25,729 nt of DNA, taken from NCBI RefSeq assembly GCF_040137905.1, contig NZ_JBEFDG010000039.1, forward strand, positions 1 through 25,729, read 5' to 3'. The notes beneath the pieces are model-generated. The model was not told where the DNA came from. It was given only the letters and a program-made list of their open reading frames with translations, and did not search any database. This stretch comes from Corticimicrobacter sp040137905. GTDB taxonomy: Bacteria; Pseudomonadota; Gammaproteobacteria; Burkholderiales; Burkholderiaceae_B. The position numbers and the translations under genes were made by a program. Below, one piece after another: positions 1 to 8,124 of the stretch (positions are counted from its first letter, which is position 1; each line of letters begins with the position of its first letter).

Positions 1-316
1 CACCGCCGGCGGCCAGCACACGGGCCAGTTCGCCACCCGAGACGATGTCGAAGCCGCTGCCCAGGCGGGCGAACTCGGCCAGCACCGCCAGGTTGGAATT
101 GGCCTTCATGCCATAGCAGACCAGCACGTCGCGGCCGGCGATCGCATCCTGATAGCGTGCCCAGGCGGTCTGTAGGGCGGCGCGGGAGTAGACGTACAGC
201 GGCGTGTCGAGTTGGCGGGCCAACGGCTCGAGGGCAACCTGTTCGGCATGCAACTGGCCGTTGGCGTAATGGAAATGTGGCTGGCCGACTGGCTCGGATG
301 AAACGGGGGACGTCAT
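1..316 (-). CDS. lysA: diaminopimelate decarboxylase, N-terminal part (gene runs off the window start)
   Basis: Decarboxylates meso-diaminopimelate to L-lysine, the last step of lysine synthesis; cytoplasmic and PLP-dependent. Only the first 105 codons are present, read from the ATG at 316 to the window edge. The motif CYGMKANSN carries the presumed PLP lysine at residue 71, and FDIVSGGEL at about 89-97 is the next conserved block of the alanine racemase-like barrel of LysA. No good Shine-Dalgarno precedes the ATG, but the N-terminal length fits the family. lptM lies 118 bases upstream on the same strand, the usual lptM-lysA order in proteobacteria, so the two are probably cotranscribed. Identification is firm; the remainder of the enzyme cannot be assessed. 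Confidence 0.93.
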   Translation of the reverse strand, partial: MTSPVSSEPVGQPHFHYANGQLHAEQVALEPLARQLDTPLYVYSRAALQTAWARYQDAIAGRDVLVCYGMKANSNLAVLAEFARLGSGFDIVSGGELARVLAAGG

Positions 317-413
317 GAGGAGATCTGGAAGATAAAAAGAGTGAATGCAGGTTTGCTGTCAGGCAGGACCGGCAAGGATGCCCACGATCATTGCAAAACT
401 GTATGGCTGATAC

Positions 414-440
414 GCCTGAGCCAGTGAATCTGGCCTAGGC
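414..440 (-). terminator. weak hairpin at the lptM stop codon
   Basis: GCCT and GCCAG pair with CTGGC and AGGC around a small internal loop and a 5-base apical loop, overlapping the lptM stop. There is no T tract, so it is more likely a processing or stabilising stem between lptM and lysA than a full terminator. Confidence 0.25.
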
Positions 441-623
441 AGCGTGTTCGTGCCGGGCGATGTGAGGCAGGGTATCGACCATGATGGCCGGTGCGGCCTC
501 GGCCAGGGCCGGGCGTGTCAGTGGCCCCTTGTAGCCGCAGCCGGTGATTCCCCCAAGGACGAGCAGCATGGCTACAATGCGCACATACCGACGTGCATCC
601 GCAGGACTGAAGGGTGCAGACAT
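435..623 (-). CDS. lptM: LptM/YifL-type small lipoprotein
   Basis: A 62-residue lipoprotein. After a short basic N-terminus, a hydrophobic stretch (about residues 14-28) ends in the lipobox ITGC. The mature protein begins CGYKGPLTRP, the signature of the LptM family, which assists maturation of the LptD/LptE lipopolysaccharide translocon in the outer membrane of Enterobacteria. The start at 623 is chosen because GGAG lies about 9 bases upstream and the signal peptide begins there; an upstream in-frame extension has no signal-like features. It sits directly upstream of lysA, as in many proteobacteria, and is divergent from cyaY with only 35 bases between the starts. Function is by family; the 30-odd residues after the motif are not conserved in a way I recognise. 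Confidence 0.85.
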   Translation of the reverse strand: MSAPFSPADARRYVRIVAMLLVLGGITGCGYKGPLTRPALAEAAPAIMVDTLPHIARHEHAA

Positions 624-658
624 TTCAAGAAACTCCGTTTTGGCAGAGGGGACACATG

Positions 659-988
659 ATGAACGAAACCGAATTCCTGACGCTTGCCGAGCAGGTGCTG
701 GATCATATCGAGAGCCAGGCGGATGACTGGGCAGCGGGTACGGACCTGGATATCGAGGCCAGCCGTAATGGTAACGTGTTGACGCTGGTTTTTGGGGAAA
801 ACGCACAGATCGTGATCAACACTCAGGCTGCGATGCAGGAAATCTGGGTGGCAGCGCGCAGTGGCGGGTTTCACTATCGGCTGCAGGATGGACACTGGCG
901 TGATACGCGTGGTGGCCCGGACCTGCCGGAGGCACTGTCGCAGATCGTGTCGAATGCGGCAGGCGAGGTGCTGACAGTCAAGCTGTAG
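659..988 (+). CDS. cyaY: iron-sulfur cluster assembly protein CyaY (bacterial frataxin)
   Basis: A 109-residue frataxin homologue. It binds iron and modulates IscS-dependent Fe-S cluster assembly in the cytoplasm. The protein begins MNETEFLTLAEQVLDHIE, close to E. coli MNDSEF, followed by an acidic ridge (DDWAAGTDLDIE) on helix 1 and strand 1 and the sheet motif IVINTQAAMQEIWVAARSGGFHY, which matches the family block around the conserved W and GGYHF. Length fits E. coli CyaY (106 residues). ATG 659 is preferred over the adjacent ATG 656 because AGAGGGG lies 7 bases upstream of 659 but only 4 from 656. The gene is divergent from lptM and is followed at once by a strong palindrome. Confidence 0.95.
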   Translation: MNETEFLTLAEQVLDHIESQADDWAAGTDLDIEASRNGNVLTLVFGENAQIVINTQAAMQEIWVAARSGGFHYRLQDGHWRDTRGGPDLPEALSQIVSNAAGEVLTVKL

Positions 989-993
989 GCTCG

Positions 994-1020
994 GCAGCCT
1001 GGCCTGTCAGGCCAGGCTGC
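994..1020. terminator. shared hairpin between convergent cyaY and the DUF4136 gene
   Basis: A perfect 13-base-pair inverted repeat (left arm 994-1006, right arm 1008-1020, centre base 1007) lies just after the cyaY stop and 54 bases past the stop of the convergent gene. No T tract follows on either strand, so termination is inferred from stem strength and position only. Confidence 0.5.
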
Positions 1021-1074
1021 TGTCGCCATGTCGGGCCTGTACCCCGGTTCATGGCGACGGTTGCCCGTGCTGTA

Positions 1075-1653
1075 TTACTGCCGGACGGGCTTGGGGCTTT
1101 CGGGCGGGAAGCCCGAGAACATCTTGTCGATGCCGGCCTTCAGCGCCGCATCGAGGGCCTGGGGCGATTGCGGTACCGTATCGGTGGCACTGCCGCGCCA
1201 GATGGCCTGTTTGTTCCTCGTGTCGAACATGTCGACCACCAGGGTGCCGACTTCATAGGTATAGACGGTCGTGGTCGCCATGTTGACATCGGGTGCATAC
1301 CAGCCCGGTGCGTACCAGCCCGGCTGCCAGCCCCAGCCTGCCCAGGTGGGGCCGTCATAGAAGGTATTGAGGGTCTGTTTCTGCTGGGTCGAGACGTGTG
1401 CGGCAAGCGCGACGTCGGCATTGGCTGCGGACTGTTCCAGGCGCCACCCCTTGGCCTGGAGCTGGGCATTGATATCGGCCACGATGCGCTGGCTGACCAG
1501 CGGCGGTACATCGGTCGGTTCCTTCACCCAGCCGTAGCTGTGGAAATTGCTGAAAGAAACGGTCGGACTGAAGTCCGTGTAGACACTGGGGGTGCTGGCG
1601 CATGCTGACAGGGCCAGCGCGGCCAGGACAGGGGTCAGGCGGGTGTAATGCAT
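1075..1653 (-). CDS. DUF4136 family lipoprotein
   Basis: Predicted outer-envelope lipoprotein of 192 residues. The signal peptide MHYTRLTPVLAALALSAC ends in lipobox LSAC, giving Cys18 as the lipidated residue. The mature part has the DUF4136 pattern: YTDFSP near the N-terminus, FHSYGWVKEP, a central TYEVGTLVVDMFDTRNKQAIWRGSATD, and a C-terminal helix ending MFSGFPP. In the middle is a short Trp/Tyr repeat (GWQPGWYAPGWYAPD), encoded by a near-exact tandem repeat. Start 1653 is chosen for the GGAGG seven bases upstream and the signal peptide; an in-frame extension to 1734 would bury the signal. The function of the family is unknown. The gene stands alone, convergent with cyaY and downstream of mrcA. 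Confidence 0.85.
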   Translation of the reverse strand: MHYTRLTPVLAALALSACASTPSVYTDFSPTVSFSNFHSYGWVKEPTDVPPLVSQRIVADINAQLQAKGWRLEQSAANADVALAAHVSTQQKQTLNTFYDGPTWAGWGWQPGWYAPGWYAPDVNMATTTVYTYEVGTLVVDMFDTRNKQAIWRGSATDTVPQSPQALDAALKAGIDKMFSGFPPESPKPVRQ

Positions 1654-1823
1654 GAAGCCTCCGAGATGGTCGTTCGCATTCATGCGGCTGGCCCGTCTTT
1701 GACCCGGGTCAGGGGGGACTGCTGCCGGCAACATGAAACGAGGATGCCCCGTTGGGGGTGGTTTCGACTGCTGTGCCTACAGCACCGCCTCACCTGGCCT
1801 GCGCAGGACGGTGGCACCGTCCT

Positions 1824-1853
1824 ATTCTATCCTGCTGTAACAAAAAGTGGGAA
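1824..1853 (-). promoter_or_regulatory. possible sigma70 promoter for the DUF4136 gene
   Basis: On the minus strand TTCCCA (1853-1848) and TAGAAT (1829-1824) are 18 bases apart, in a locally AT-rich stretch between the mrcA stop and the lipoprotein gene. The two AT-rich arms are also partly self-complementary. Promoter assignment is by eye only. Confidence 0.3.
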
Positions 1854-1863
1854 TAGAATTCGT

Positions 1864-4314
1864 TTAGAAGGGCAGTGGAATCGGTGGAATCTGACTGTTG
1901 CCGGCGGCATCCGACGTGCCGGATGCGCCTTCTTGCCCACCTTGCTGCTCGCGCAGGATCAGGTCATTGAGAAAATCGCCGACCAGATCGGGTACCGGCA
2001 GCCCCAGCGTGGCGACGGCCTGTCCCGGAGGAAACTCTGAGAAATACAGCTCGCCGCCCTGGCGGGTCAGGCCCGAGGGTTCCGGACGCCGGGTTTCGGG
2101 CACGCCTTGCAGGGCACCCTGCATGTATTCGATCCAGATCGGCATGGCGACACCGCCGCCCGTTTCCGAACTGCCCAGGCCGCGCGGCTGGTCAAAACCC
2201 AGCCAGGCGATGCCCACCAGCGAGGGGGTGTAGCCCGCAAACCAGGCATCGACCGAATTGTTGGTGGTGCCGGTCTTGCCGGCCAGGTCGTTGCGCTTGA
2301 GGGTGGCGCGCGCGCGCGCTGCGGTGCCCGAGGTGGCCACGCCGCGCAGCATGTCGTCCATGACATAGGCGGTGCGGGGGTCGATGGCACGGGCGGCGCT
2401 GTCGCCGGCCACGATGGGCCTGGCCTGCATGATGACATTGCCTTCGCCGTCGGTGACGCGATCGATCAGGTAGGGTGTGATCCGGTAGCCGCCGTTGGCG
2501 AATACGGCATAGGCACCGGCCAGTTGCAGCGGCGTGACCTCGCCCGAGCCGAGCGCCATCGGCAGCACGGGCTGCTGGCGGTTGGCGTCAAAGCCGAAGC
2601 GGGTCACGTATTCCTGCGCGTACTTGGGGCCGATGGCCTGCAGGATACGGATGGATACCATGTTCTTGGACTTGTACAGCGCCTGACGCATGGTCAGTGC
2701 CGGCTCGTATTTGCCGCCGTAGTTCTTGGGATTCCAGTCACGCGAGCCGGTTTCGGCTGCCGTCAGGCTGAATGGCTGGTCGGAAATCAGCGTGGCAGGC
2801 GTCAGGCCGCGCTCGAGCGAGGCGGCGTAGATGAATGGCTTGAACGAGGAGCCGGGCTGGCGCCAGGCCTGCGTGACGCGGTTGAAATTGCCGCGGTTGA
2901 AATCGAAGCCGCCCACCATGGCGCGGATGGCCCCATCTTCGGGCGACAGCGATACGAAAGCTGCCTGCACGCCGGGCATGTTGAGGATTTCCCAGGCATC
3001 GTCGCCGGTCTTGCGGACGTAGACGACTGAGCCGCGCTGGATGCGTTGCTGTTCGGAGGCCTTGGGGTCGAGGCCGCGTCGCACCACGTCGAGTACCTTC
3101 TTGTCGGTGATGTCGATAATGGTACGTGAGTTGCGGGCGACCTTGATGGCGTCGCCGCTGGCAGCAAGCACCACGACAGACTGCAGATCGGCGCTGTCGG
3201 GATAGGCTTCGAGGATTTCATCGAGTCGCTCGTCGAACGCCTGCGCGTCCTGCTCCAGGCCAGCAGCCAGACTGGCCTGTCCTTCAGGACCGGGATAGCG
3301 GGCGCGGCGGGTGTAGGCCAGCACGCCATCGCGCACCGCCTGGTAGGCCAGTTCCTGATCGCGCGAATTGATCGTGGTGTAGATGTTCAGGCCGCGTGAG
3401 TAGACGTTGTCCTGGTAAACATTGAACAGCAACTGGCGGGCCAGTTCGGCCGCGTATTCGCCATGGATGGCGTAGCCGCCAGCCGGCGTACCCTGTCCGG
3501 CGCGAACTTCGATTTCCTGCTGCATGGCCTCCTGGTATTCGGCATCGGTCAGATAGCCGAGCAGGTGCATGCGATTCAGCACATAGTGCTGGCGCACCTG
3601 CGCGCGTGGGAAATTCGAGATCGGGTTGAAGCGCGAGGGGGCTTTGGGAACGCCTGCCAGCAGCGCAGCCTCGGCAGCGGTGACTTCGGACAGCGGCTTG
3701 CCCAGGTAGGTGCGCGAGGCGGCTGCAAAGCCGTGTGCACGATGCCCCAGGAAGATCTGGTTCATGTACAGCTCCAGGATCTGGTCCTTGGTCAGGCTGG
3801 ACTCGATCTTGAAGGTCAGCAGCAGCTCATAGAACTTGCGCGAGTAGGTTTTTTCCGACGACAGATAGAAGTTGCGGGCCACCTGCATGGTGATGGTGCT
3901 CGCACCCTGCGACTTGGACATGGTCAGCACGTTGGTCAGGCCGGCGCGGATCACGCCCAGCCAGTCGATCCCGCCGTGCTGGTAGAAACGGTCATCCTCG
4001 GCGGCCAGTACGGCCGACTTCATCACATCGGGGATTTCGTCGATGCGCAGTACGTTGCGGCGTTCCTCGCCGAACTCGCCGATCAGGACCTTGTCTGCGG
4101 TGTAGACGCGCAGCGGCACGCGTGGCCGGTAATCGGTCATCGCGTTGAGGTCCGGCAGGTTGGGCCAGGCCAGCGCCAGCGCCATGGCGACCAGCAGGGC
4201 CACGCACAGGCCGAGCCCGGCAAAGAAGACGCCTGTCTTGACGAAGAAGCGCAGCAGGCGCGATCCCTTGCGTGGGGCCGGATTTTTTTGGTCGGGGGAG
4301 GAATCTTGGCTCAT
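1864..4314 (-). CDS. mrcA: penicillin-binding protein 1A, bifunctional peptidoglycan synthase
   Basis: Class A PBP of 816 residues that polymerises lipid II and cross-links peptidoglycan at the inner membrane. A basic cytoplasmic tail precedes one membrane anchor at about 28-50. The GT51 glycosyltransferase domain follows with catalytic Glu106 in AAEDDRF, the QGASTITMQVARN block (136-148) and the membrane-proximal SYSR-like region. An OB-like insert occupies about 270-450. The transpeptidase has SSFK (Ser489, Lys492), SKN (549-551) and KTG (680-682). The acidic, Pro-rich C-tail ends PIPLPF. Length matches PBP1A (MrcA/PonA) rather than PBP1B. Start 4314 gives the expected N-terminus although the Shine-Dalgarno is poor. 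The gene is divergent from aroKB with 117 bases between starts, where many betaproteobacteria carry pilMNOPQ instead. Confidence 0.95.
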   Translation of the reverse strand: MSQDSSPDQKNPAPRKGSRLLRFFVKTGVFFAGLGLCVALLVAMALALAWPNLPDLNAMTDYRPRVPLRVYTADKVLIGEFGEERRNVLRIDEIPDVMKSAVLAAEDDRFYQHGGIDWLGVIRAGLTNVLTMSKSQGASTITMQVARNFYLSSEKTYSRKFYELLLTFKIESSLTKDQILELYMNQIFLGHRAHGFAAASRTYLGKPLSEVTAAEAALLAGVPKAPSRFNPISNFPRAQVRQHYVLNRMHLLGYLTDAEYQEAMQQEIEVRAGQGTPAGGYAIHGEYAAELARQLLFNVYQDNVYSRGLNIYTTINSRDQELAYQAVRDGVLAYTRRARYPGPEGQASLAAGLEQDAQAFDERLDEILEAYPDSADLQSVVVLAASGDAIKVARNSRTIIDITDKKVLDVVRRGLDPKASEQQRIQRGSVVYVRKTGDDAWEILNMPGVQAAFVSLSPEDGAIRAMVGGFDFNRGNFNRVTQAWRQPGSSFKPFIYAASLERGLTPATLISDQPFSLTAAETGSRDWNPKNYGGKYEPALTMRQALYKSKNMVSIRILQAIGPKYAQEYVTRFGFDANRQQPVLPMALGSGEVTPLQLAGAYAVFANGGYRITPYLIDRVTDGEGNVIMQARPIVAGDSAARAIDPRTAYVMDDMLRGVATSGTAARARATLKRNDLAGKTGTTNNSVDAWFAGYTPSLVGIAWLGFDQPRGLGSSETGGGVAMPIWIEYMQGALQGVPETRRPEPSGLTRQGGELYFSEFPPGQAVATLGLPVPDLVGDFLNDLILREQQGGQEGASGTSDAAGNSQIPPIPLPF

Positions 4315-4415
4315 TTCAGGGCGGATTTTACCGGGGTTATGCAGGGTGGCGGCATCTCTGCGTGCGGTGTATGTAACAGGATTGGTCTATGTCGCGCCCA
4401 AACAACCCTTGCGAA

Positions 4416-4424
4416 TGGGATAAT
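4416..4424 (+). promoter_or_regulatory. extended -10 element immediately before aroKB
   Basis: TG-G-GATAAT matches an extended -10 hexamer and lies only 8 bases before the preferred ATG at 4432. No convincing -35 is seen. If used, transcription would begin at or very near the start codon. Confidence 0.3.
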
Positions 4425-4431
4425 GGATGTT

Positions 4432-6126
4432 ATGAACGCCATTTTACAAACGAGCAATACGGTTGCCGCCGTGCCGCACGACGGCGTGTCCGTACCGTTC
4501 GGCCGGCCGATTTTCCTGGTCGGCATGATGGGTGCGGGCAAGACCACCATCGGGCGCGGGCTGGCGCGCGAACTGGGCTACGCCTTTGTCGACCTGGATC
4601 ATGCCCTGGAAGCGCGCTGCGGCGTGCGCATCCCGGTGATTTTCGATATCGAGGGCGAAGCCGGGTTTCGTCAGCGCGAATCGCGCTTGCTGGCCGAGTA
4701 CGTGCACCAGCAGGGTGTGGTGGTGGCGACCGGGGGGGGCATCGTCACCGTCGAAGGCAACCGCAAGCTGCTGCGCGAACATGGCATCGTGATCTATCTT
4801 CAGGCCGAACTGGACGAACTGGTGCGACGCACCGCACGCGACCGCAACCGGCCGTTGCTGGCGACCGCCAACCCGCGCCAGACCCTGCACGAACTGATGC
4901 AGCGGCGCGAACCGCTTTACCACGAGGTCGCGGGCCTGCGCCTGGAAACCGGCACGGTACCGGTGACGACCCTGGTGCGCAAGCTGATCCGCATGCTGCA
5001 TACCGCACCGGACAAGCATTCTTTTACGGCACAACCTCATACGGGCATCATGAATATCGTCAATGTAGACACTCCTGGCGGGCAATATCCCATTCGCATC
5101 GCGCCTGGTCGGCTCGACGCGCTGGCCCGGGCGGTACCCGAAGATGCCACGGCCGTGGCGCTGGTGACCAATCCCACCGTGGCGGCGCACTATGGTGCCC
5201 GCGTGCGTGCCGCGCTCGAGGCCAGCGGGCATCGGGTGGTGCAACTGGAACTGCCGGACGGCGAGGCGCACAAGAACTGGCAGACGCTCAACCTGATATT
5301 CGACCTGCTGCTGGCAGAAAAGTTCGATCGGCGTGCCGTTCTGGTGGCGCTGGGGGGCGGTGTGATCGGCGACATGGTTGGCTTTGCCGCCGCCACCTAC
5401 ATGCGTGGCATCCGCTTCATCCAGGTGCCGACCACGCTGCTGGCGCAGGTGGATTCGTCGGTGGGGGGCAAGACGGCCGTCAATCATCCGCTGGGCAAGA
5501 ACATGATCGGTGCCTTCTACCAACCGATCGCGGTCGAGGTCGATACCGATGTGCTGCGCACGTTGCCGGCACGCGAGATTTCGGCTGGCCTGGCCGAGGT
5601 CATCAAGTACGGCATGATTCTCGACGCTGATTTTTTCGAGTGGTGCGAGCGCAATGTGGCGGCCCTGCGCGCCCTCGAGCCCGAGGCACTGCGCTGGGCA
5701 ATCACGCGCTCGTGCGAACTCAAGGCCTATGTGGTGTCGCAGGATGAGCGTGAGTCGGGCCTGCGCGCCATTCTCAATCTGGGGCATACCTTTGGCCATG
5801 CCATCGAGGCGGGGCTGGGCTATGGCCAGTGGCTGCACGGCGAAGCCGTGGGCTGCGGCATGGTGCAGGCTGCCGAACTGTCGGCACGGGTATGTGGACT
5901 GCCGCGCGAGTCTGTGGACCGCATCCGCGCCCTGGTCGAGGCCATCGGTTGCCCGGTTGCGGCACCTGACCTGGGCGACGAGCGCTGGTTCGACCTGATG
6001 CGCGTCGACAAGAAGGCCGAGGCCGGCGAGATCCGTTTCGTGTTGCTGCCCTCGATTGGCGAGGCCGTGCGCTGCGCGGCCCCCGATGAGGCGGTGCGCG
6101 ATGTTCTGGCGGCGACGGTGGCATGA
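4432..6126 (+). CDS. aroKB: fused shikimate kinase / 3-dehydroquinate synthase in one open frame
   Basis: Two shikimate-pathway enzymes are encoded without any stop between them, 564 residues in all. Residues 1-206 are AroK: Walker A GMMGAGKTT (31-39), substrate residues in VDLDHALEARCG, GFRQRE (79-84), GGG (101-103) and the lid RDRNRPLL (136-143). From Met207 comes AroB: NAD-binding GGGVIGD (308-314), VDSSVGGKTAVNHPLGKN, AEVIKYGMI and the zinc His motifs GHTFGHAIE and WLHGE. The linker, about 190-206, has no stop codon in this frame. The internal ATG at 5050 could still start a separate 358-residue AroB, but has only a weak ribosome site. ATG 4423 is an alternative start (MDVMNA). Frame and domains are certain; a single polypeptide is an inference. 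Confidence 0.9.
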   Translation: MNAILQTSNTVAAVPHDGVSVPFGRPIFLVGMMGAGKTTIGRGLARELGYAFVDLDHALEARCGVRIPVIFDIEGEAGFRQRESRLLAEYVHQQGVVVATGGGIVTVEGNRKLLREHGIVIYLQAELDELVRRTARDRNRPLLATANPRQTLHELMQRREPLYHEVAGLRLETGTVPVTTLVRKLIRMLHTAPDKHSFTAQPHTGIMNIVNVDTPGGQYPIRIAPGRLDALARAVPEDATAVALVTNPTVAAHYGARVRAALEASGHRVVQLELPDGEAHKNWQTLNLIFDLLLAEKFDRRAVLVALGGGVIGDMVGFAAATYMRGIRFIQVPTTLLAQVDSSVGGKTAVNHPLGKNMIGAFYQPIAVEVDTDVLRTLPAREISAGLAEVIKYGMILDADFFEWCERNVAALRALEPEALRWAITRSCELKAYVVSQDERESGLRAILNLGHTFGHAIEAGLGYGQWLHGEAVGCGMVQAAELSARVCGLPRESVDRIRALVEAIGCPVAAPDLGDERWFDLMRVDKKAEAGEIRFVLLPSIGEAVRCAAPDEAVRDVLAATVA

Positions 6127-6245
6127 TCGATTATTGCGCTGCATCATGGCGCGGTGTGGCCGGTTCGGGCAATGTGGCGGGTATGACGCATCTGCGATTT
6201 TGAGTATCCGGGCGGCAGGCAGCCGTCCCTGCCAGGAGACAATGT

Positions 6246-7400
6246 ATGGAAAGCAAACTGTCCGCCGTGATCGAAGCGCATGCGCTGGCTCCCTACGCCT
6301 GCGATCCGGCGCAGACCCGGGGGCGTCGATATCGCGAACCGGCTTCGGCCAATCGCAGCGAGTTCCAGCGTGACCGTGATCGCATCATCCATGCCACTGC
6401 CTTTCGCCGGCTCGAGTACAAGACGCAGGTGTTCGTCAACCACGAAGGCGACCTGTTCCGGACCCGGTTGACGCACAGCCTGGAAGTGGCGCAGATCGCC
6501 CGTACCCTGGCGCGCAACCTGCGGCTCAACGAGGACCTGACCGAGGCCATCGCGCTGGCGCATGACCTGGGGCACACCCCGTTCGGCCATGCCGGGCAGG
6601 ATGAACTCAATGCCTGCCTGCGCGAGATTTCACCCGATGCCGGCGGCTTCGAGCACAACCTGCAAAGCCTGCGGGTAGTCGATGAACTGGAAGAACGCTA
6701 TGCCGAGTTCAATGGGCTGAACCTGTGCTTCGAGACCCGCGAGGGGATTCTCAAGCATTGTTCGCATTACCATGCCAGGCAACTGGGCGATGTCGGTAGC
6801 CGTTTCATCGACCGCACCCAGCCGTCGCTGGAGGCTCAGCTCACCAATCTGGCCGATGAGATCGCCTACAACAATCATGACGTCGATGACGGCCTGCGCT
6901 CGGGCCTGATCACCCTGGAGCAGTTGCTGGAAGTGGAACTGTTCGAGCGGCATTACCATGCCGTGTCAAAGCGCTATCCCGATGTGGCACCGCGCCGCAT
7001 CCTGTCGGAAACCATCCGGCGCATGATCAATACCCTGATCGTGGATCTGATGTCGACCACGCAGCAGCGTCTGGCGGAACTCAAGCCGCAGTCTGCCGAT
7101 GAACTGCGGCAGGCACCGGCGATTGCCGGGTTTTCACCCGAAGTGCGGGCACAGGCCGATGTGCTCAAGAAATTCCTGATGGACAACCTGTACCGGCACT
7201 ATCAGGTGATGCGCATGACGCGCAAGGCGCGCACCATCATCCGTGAGCTGTTCATGGCTTTCGTGGACGATCCGCGCCTGCTGCCGCCGGATTACCAGCG
7301 TGCCGACAAGGTGGAACAGCTGCGGGCGATTTCGGACTATATCGCCGGCATGACGGATCGCTACGCGATCAGCGAGCACAAGCGATTGTTCCAGATGTAG
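6246..7400 (+). CDS. dgt: deoxyguanosinetriphosphate triphosphohydrolase-like protein (HD domain)
   Basis: HD-superfamily dNTP triphosphohydrolase of 384 residues, of the short dGTPase-like type common after aroB in betaproteobacteria. It hydrolyses dNTPs to nucleoside plus tripolyphosphate and is cytoplasmic and metal dependent. Visible metal ligands are His77 in RLTHSLEVAQ, His106-Asp107 in ALAHDLGHTPFGHAG and Asp204 in LADEIAYNNHD; the N-terminal RSEFQRDRDRIIHATAFRRLEYKTQV block is diagnostic. Start 6246 has AGGAGA 6-7 bases upstream. It follows aroKB by 119 bases on the same strand, a gap holding no gene that I can see, and may be cotranscribed. The gene ends 12 bases from the convergent hydrolase gene. 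Confidence 0.93.
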   Translation: MESKLSAVIEAHALAPYACDPAQTRGRRYREPASANRSEFQRDRDRIIHATAFRRLEYKTQVFVNHEGDLFRTRLTHSLEVAQIARTLARNLRLNEDLTEAIALAHDLGHTPFGHAGQDELNACLREISPDAGGFEHNLQSLRVVDELEERYAEFNGLNLCFETREGILKHCSHYHARQLGDVGSRFIDRTQPSLEAQLTNLADEIAYNNHDVDDGLRSGLITLEQLLEVELFERHYHAVSKRYPDVAPRRILSETIRRMINTLIVDLMSTTQQRLAELKPQSADELRQAPAIAGFSPEVRAQADVLKKFLMDNLYRHYQVMRMTRKARTIIRELFMAFVDDPRLLPPDYQRADKVEQLRAISDYIAGMTDRYAISEHKRLFQM

Positions 7401-7412
7401 GGCAGGTGCCGT

Positions 7413-8081
7413 CTACAGGTGCTTGAGCAGGAAATCCAGTGTACGTTTCCAGGCCAGTTCGCTGGCCTCGGGGTCGTAGACTTCGGGCCGCAGCTTGTTG
7501 AAGAAAGCATGCTCGCCCTCGTAGCGATGGATGTCCGGTGACTGGCCGGCATCGCGCATGGCGGTTTCCAGCGCATCCACGGCTGCCGGTGTGCACCAGT
7601 GGTCGCGGCTGGCAAAGTGCGCCTGGAAGGGTGTGCGGATCTGTGCTGGATCGGCCACTTCCTGCGGGGGGATGCCATAGAAGCAGACGGCAGCATTGAC
7701 TTCCGGCAGGTGGACGGCACTGGCAATGGTGAGTGCTCCGCCCATGCAGAATCCGATCACGGCGACGGTTTCGCAGCCCTGCTCGCGCAGATGGGCAACG
7801 GCACCGCGAATGTCCTCGAATGTCGCGCCGGAAAAATCCAGGCCGTCCATCAGGTGGCTGGCTTCATCGGCATCCTGGGCGACACGGCCGTGATAGAGGT
7901 CGGGGGCCAGTGCCTGATAGCCGGCATTCGCCAGGCGATCCACCACGCTGCAGATCTGCTCGTTCAGCCCCCACCACTCCTGCAACACGACAACGCCCCT
8001 GCGGCCACCGGGCAGGGACGCCTGGTAGGCCGGGCAGTCGGAACCATCGGGACGCTTGAACGTCAGATTGGCCTGGGACAT
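7413..8081 (-). CDS. dienelactone hydrolase family protein
   Basis: Alpha/beta hydrolase of 222 residues in the dienelactone hydrolase family. Catalytic residues expected from the family are all visible: nucleophile Cys112 in GFCMGG, Asp160 in SRDHWCTP and His191 in GEHAFFN, with the accessory Glu35 in LQEWWGLN that activates the cysteine in true DLH. Length fits the family (about 230). Start 8081 is supported by AAAGGAG about 8 bases upstream. Its natural substrate cannot be told; most chromosomal homologues outside chlorocatechol operons have no assigned role, and no ring-cleavage gene is nearby. A short leader hairpin lies just upstream of the ribosome site. Confidence 0.88.
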   Translation of the reverse strand: MSQANLTFKRPDGSDCPAYQASLPGGRRGVVVLQEWWGLNEQICSVVDRLANAGYQALAPDLYHGRVAQDADEASHLMDGLDFSGATFEDIRGAVAHLREQGCETVAVIGFCMGGALTIASAVHLPEVNAAVCFYGIPPQEVADPAQIRTPFQAHFASRDHWCTPAAVDALETAMRDAGQSPDIHRYEGEHAFFNKLRPEVYDPEASELAWKRTLDFLLKHL

Positions 8082-8097
8082 GGGTTTTCTCCTTTAG

Positions 8098-8115
8098 GGT
8101 GTCAGTGCAGACACC
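8098..8115 (-). promoter_or_regulatory. leader inverted repeat before the dienelactone hydrolase gene
   Basis: GGTGTC and GACACC form a 6-base-pair inverted repeat with a 6-base spacer, just upstream of the Shine-Dalgarno. It could be an operator or a 5' mRNA hairpin; nothing decides between them. Confidence 0.3.
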
Positions 8116-8124
8116 TATTGTGTG

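Noticed and set aside
2107..3030. 307-codon open frame on the plus strand inside mrcA
   Set aside because: Antisense shadow of the transpeptidase domain, with no ribosome site and no family pattern.
4732..4739. G8 run in aroKB as a phase-variation tract
   Set aside because: It encodes the conserved TGGG motif of shikimate kinase in a housekeeping gene, so codon and motif constraint explain it.
4444..6147. 567-codon open frame on the minus strand opposite aroKB
   Set aside because: It is a GC-bias shadow of aroKB; its translation is rich in His, Gln and Arg with no recognisable domain, while the plus strand encodes two conserved enzymes.
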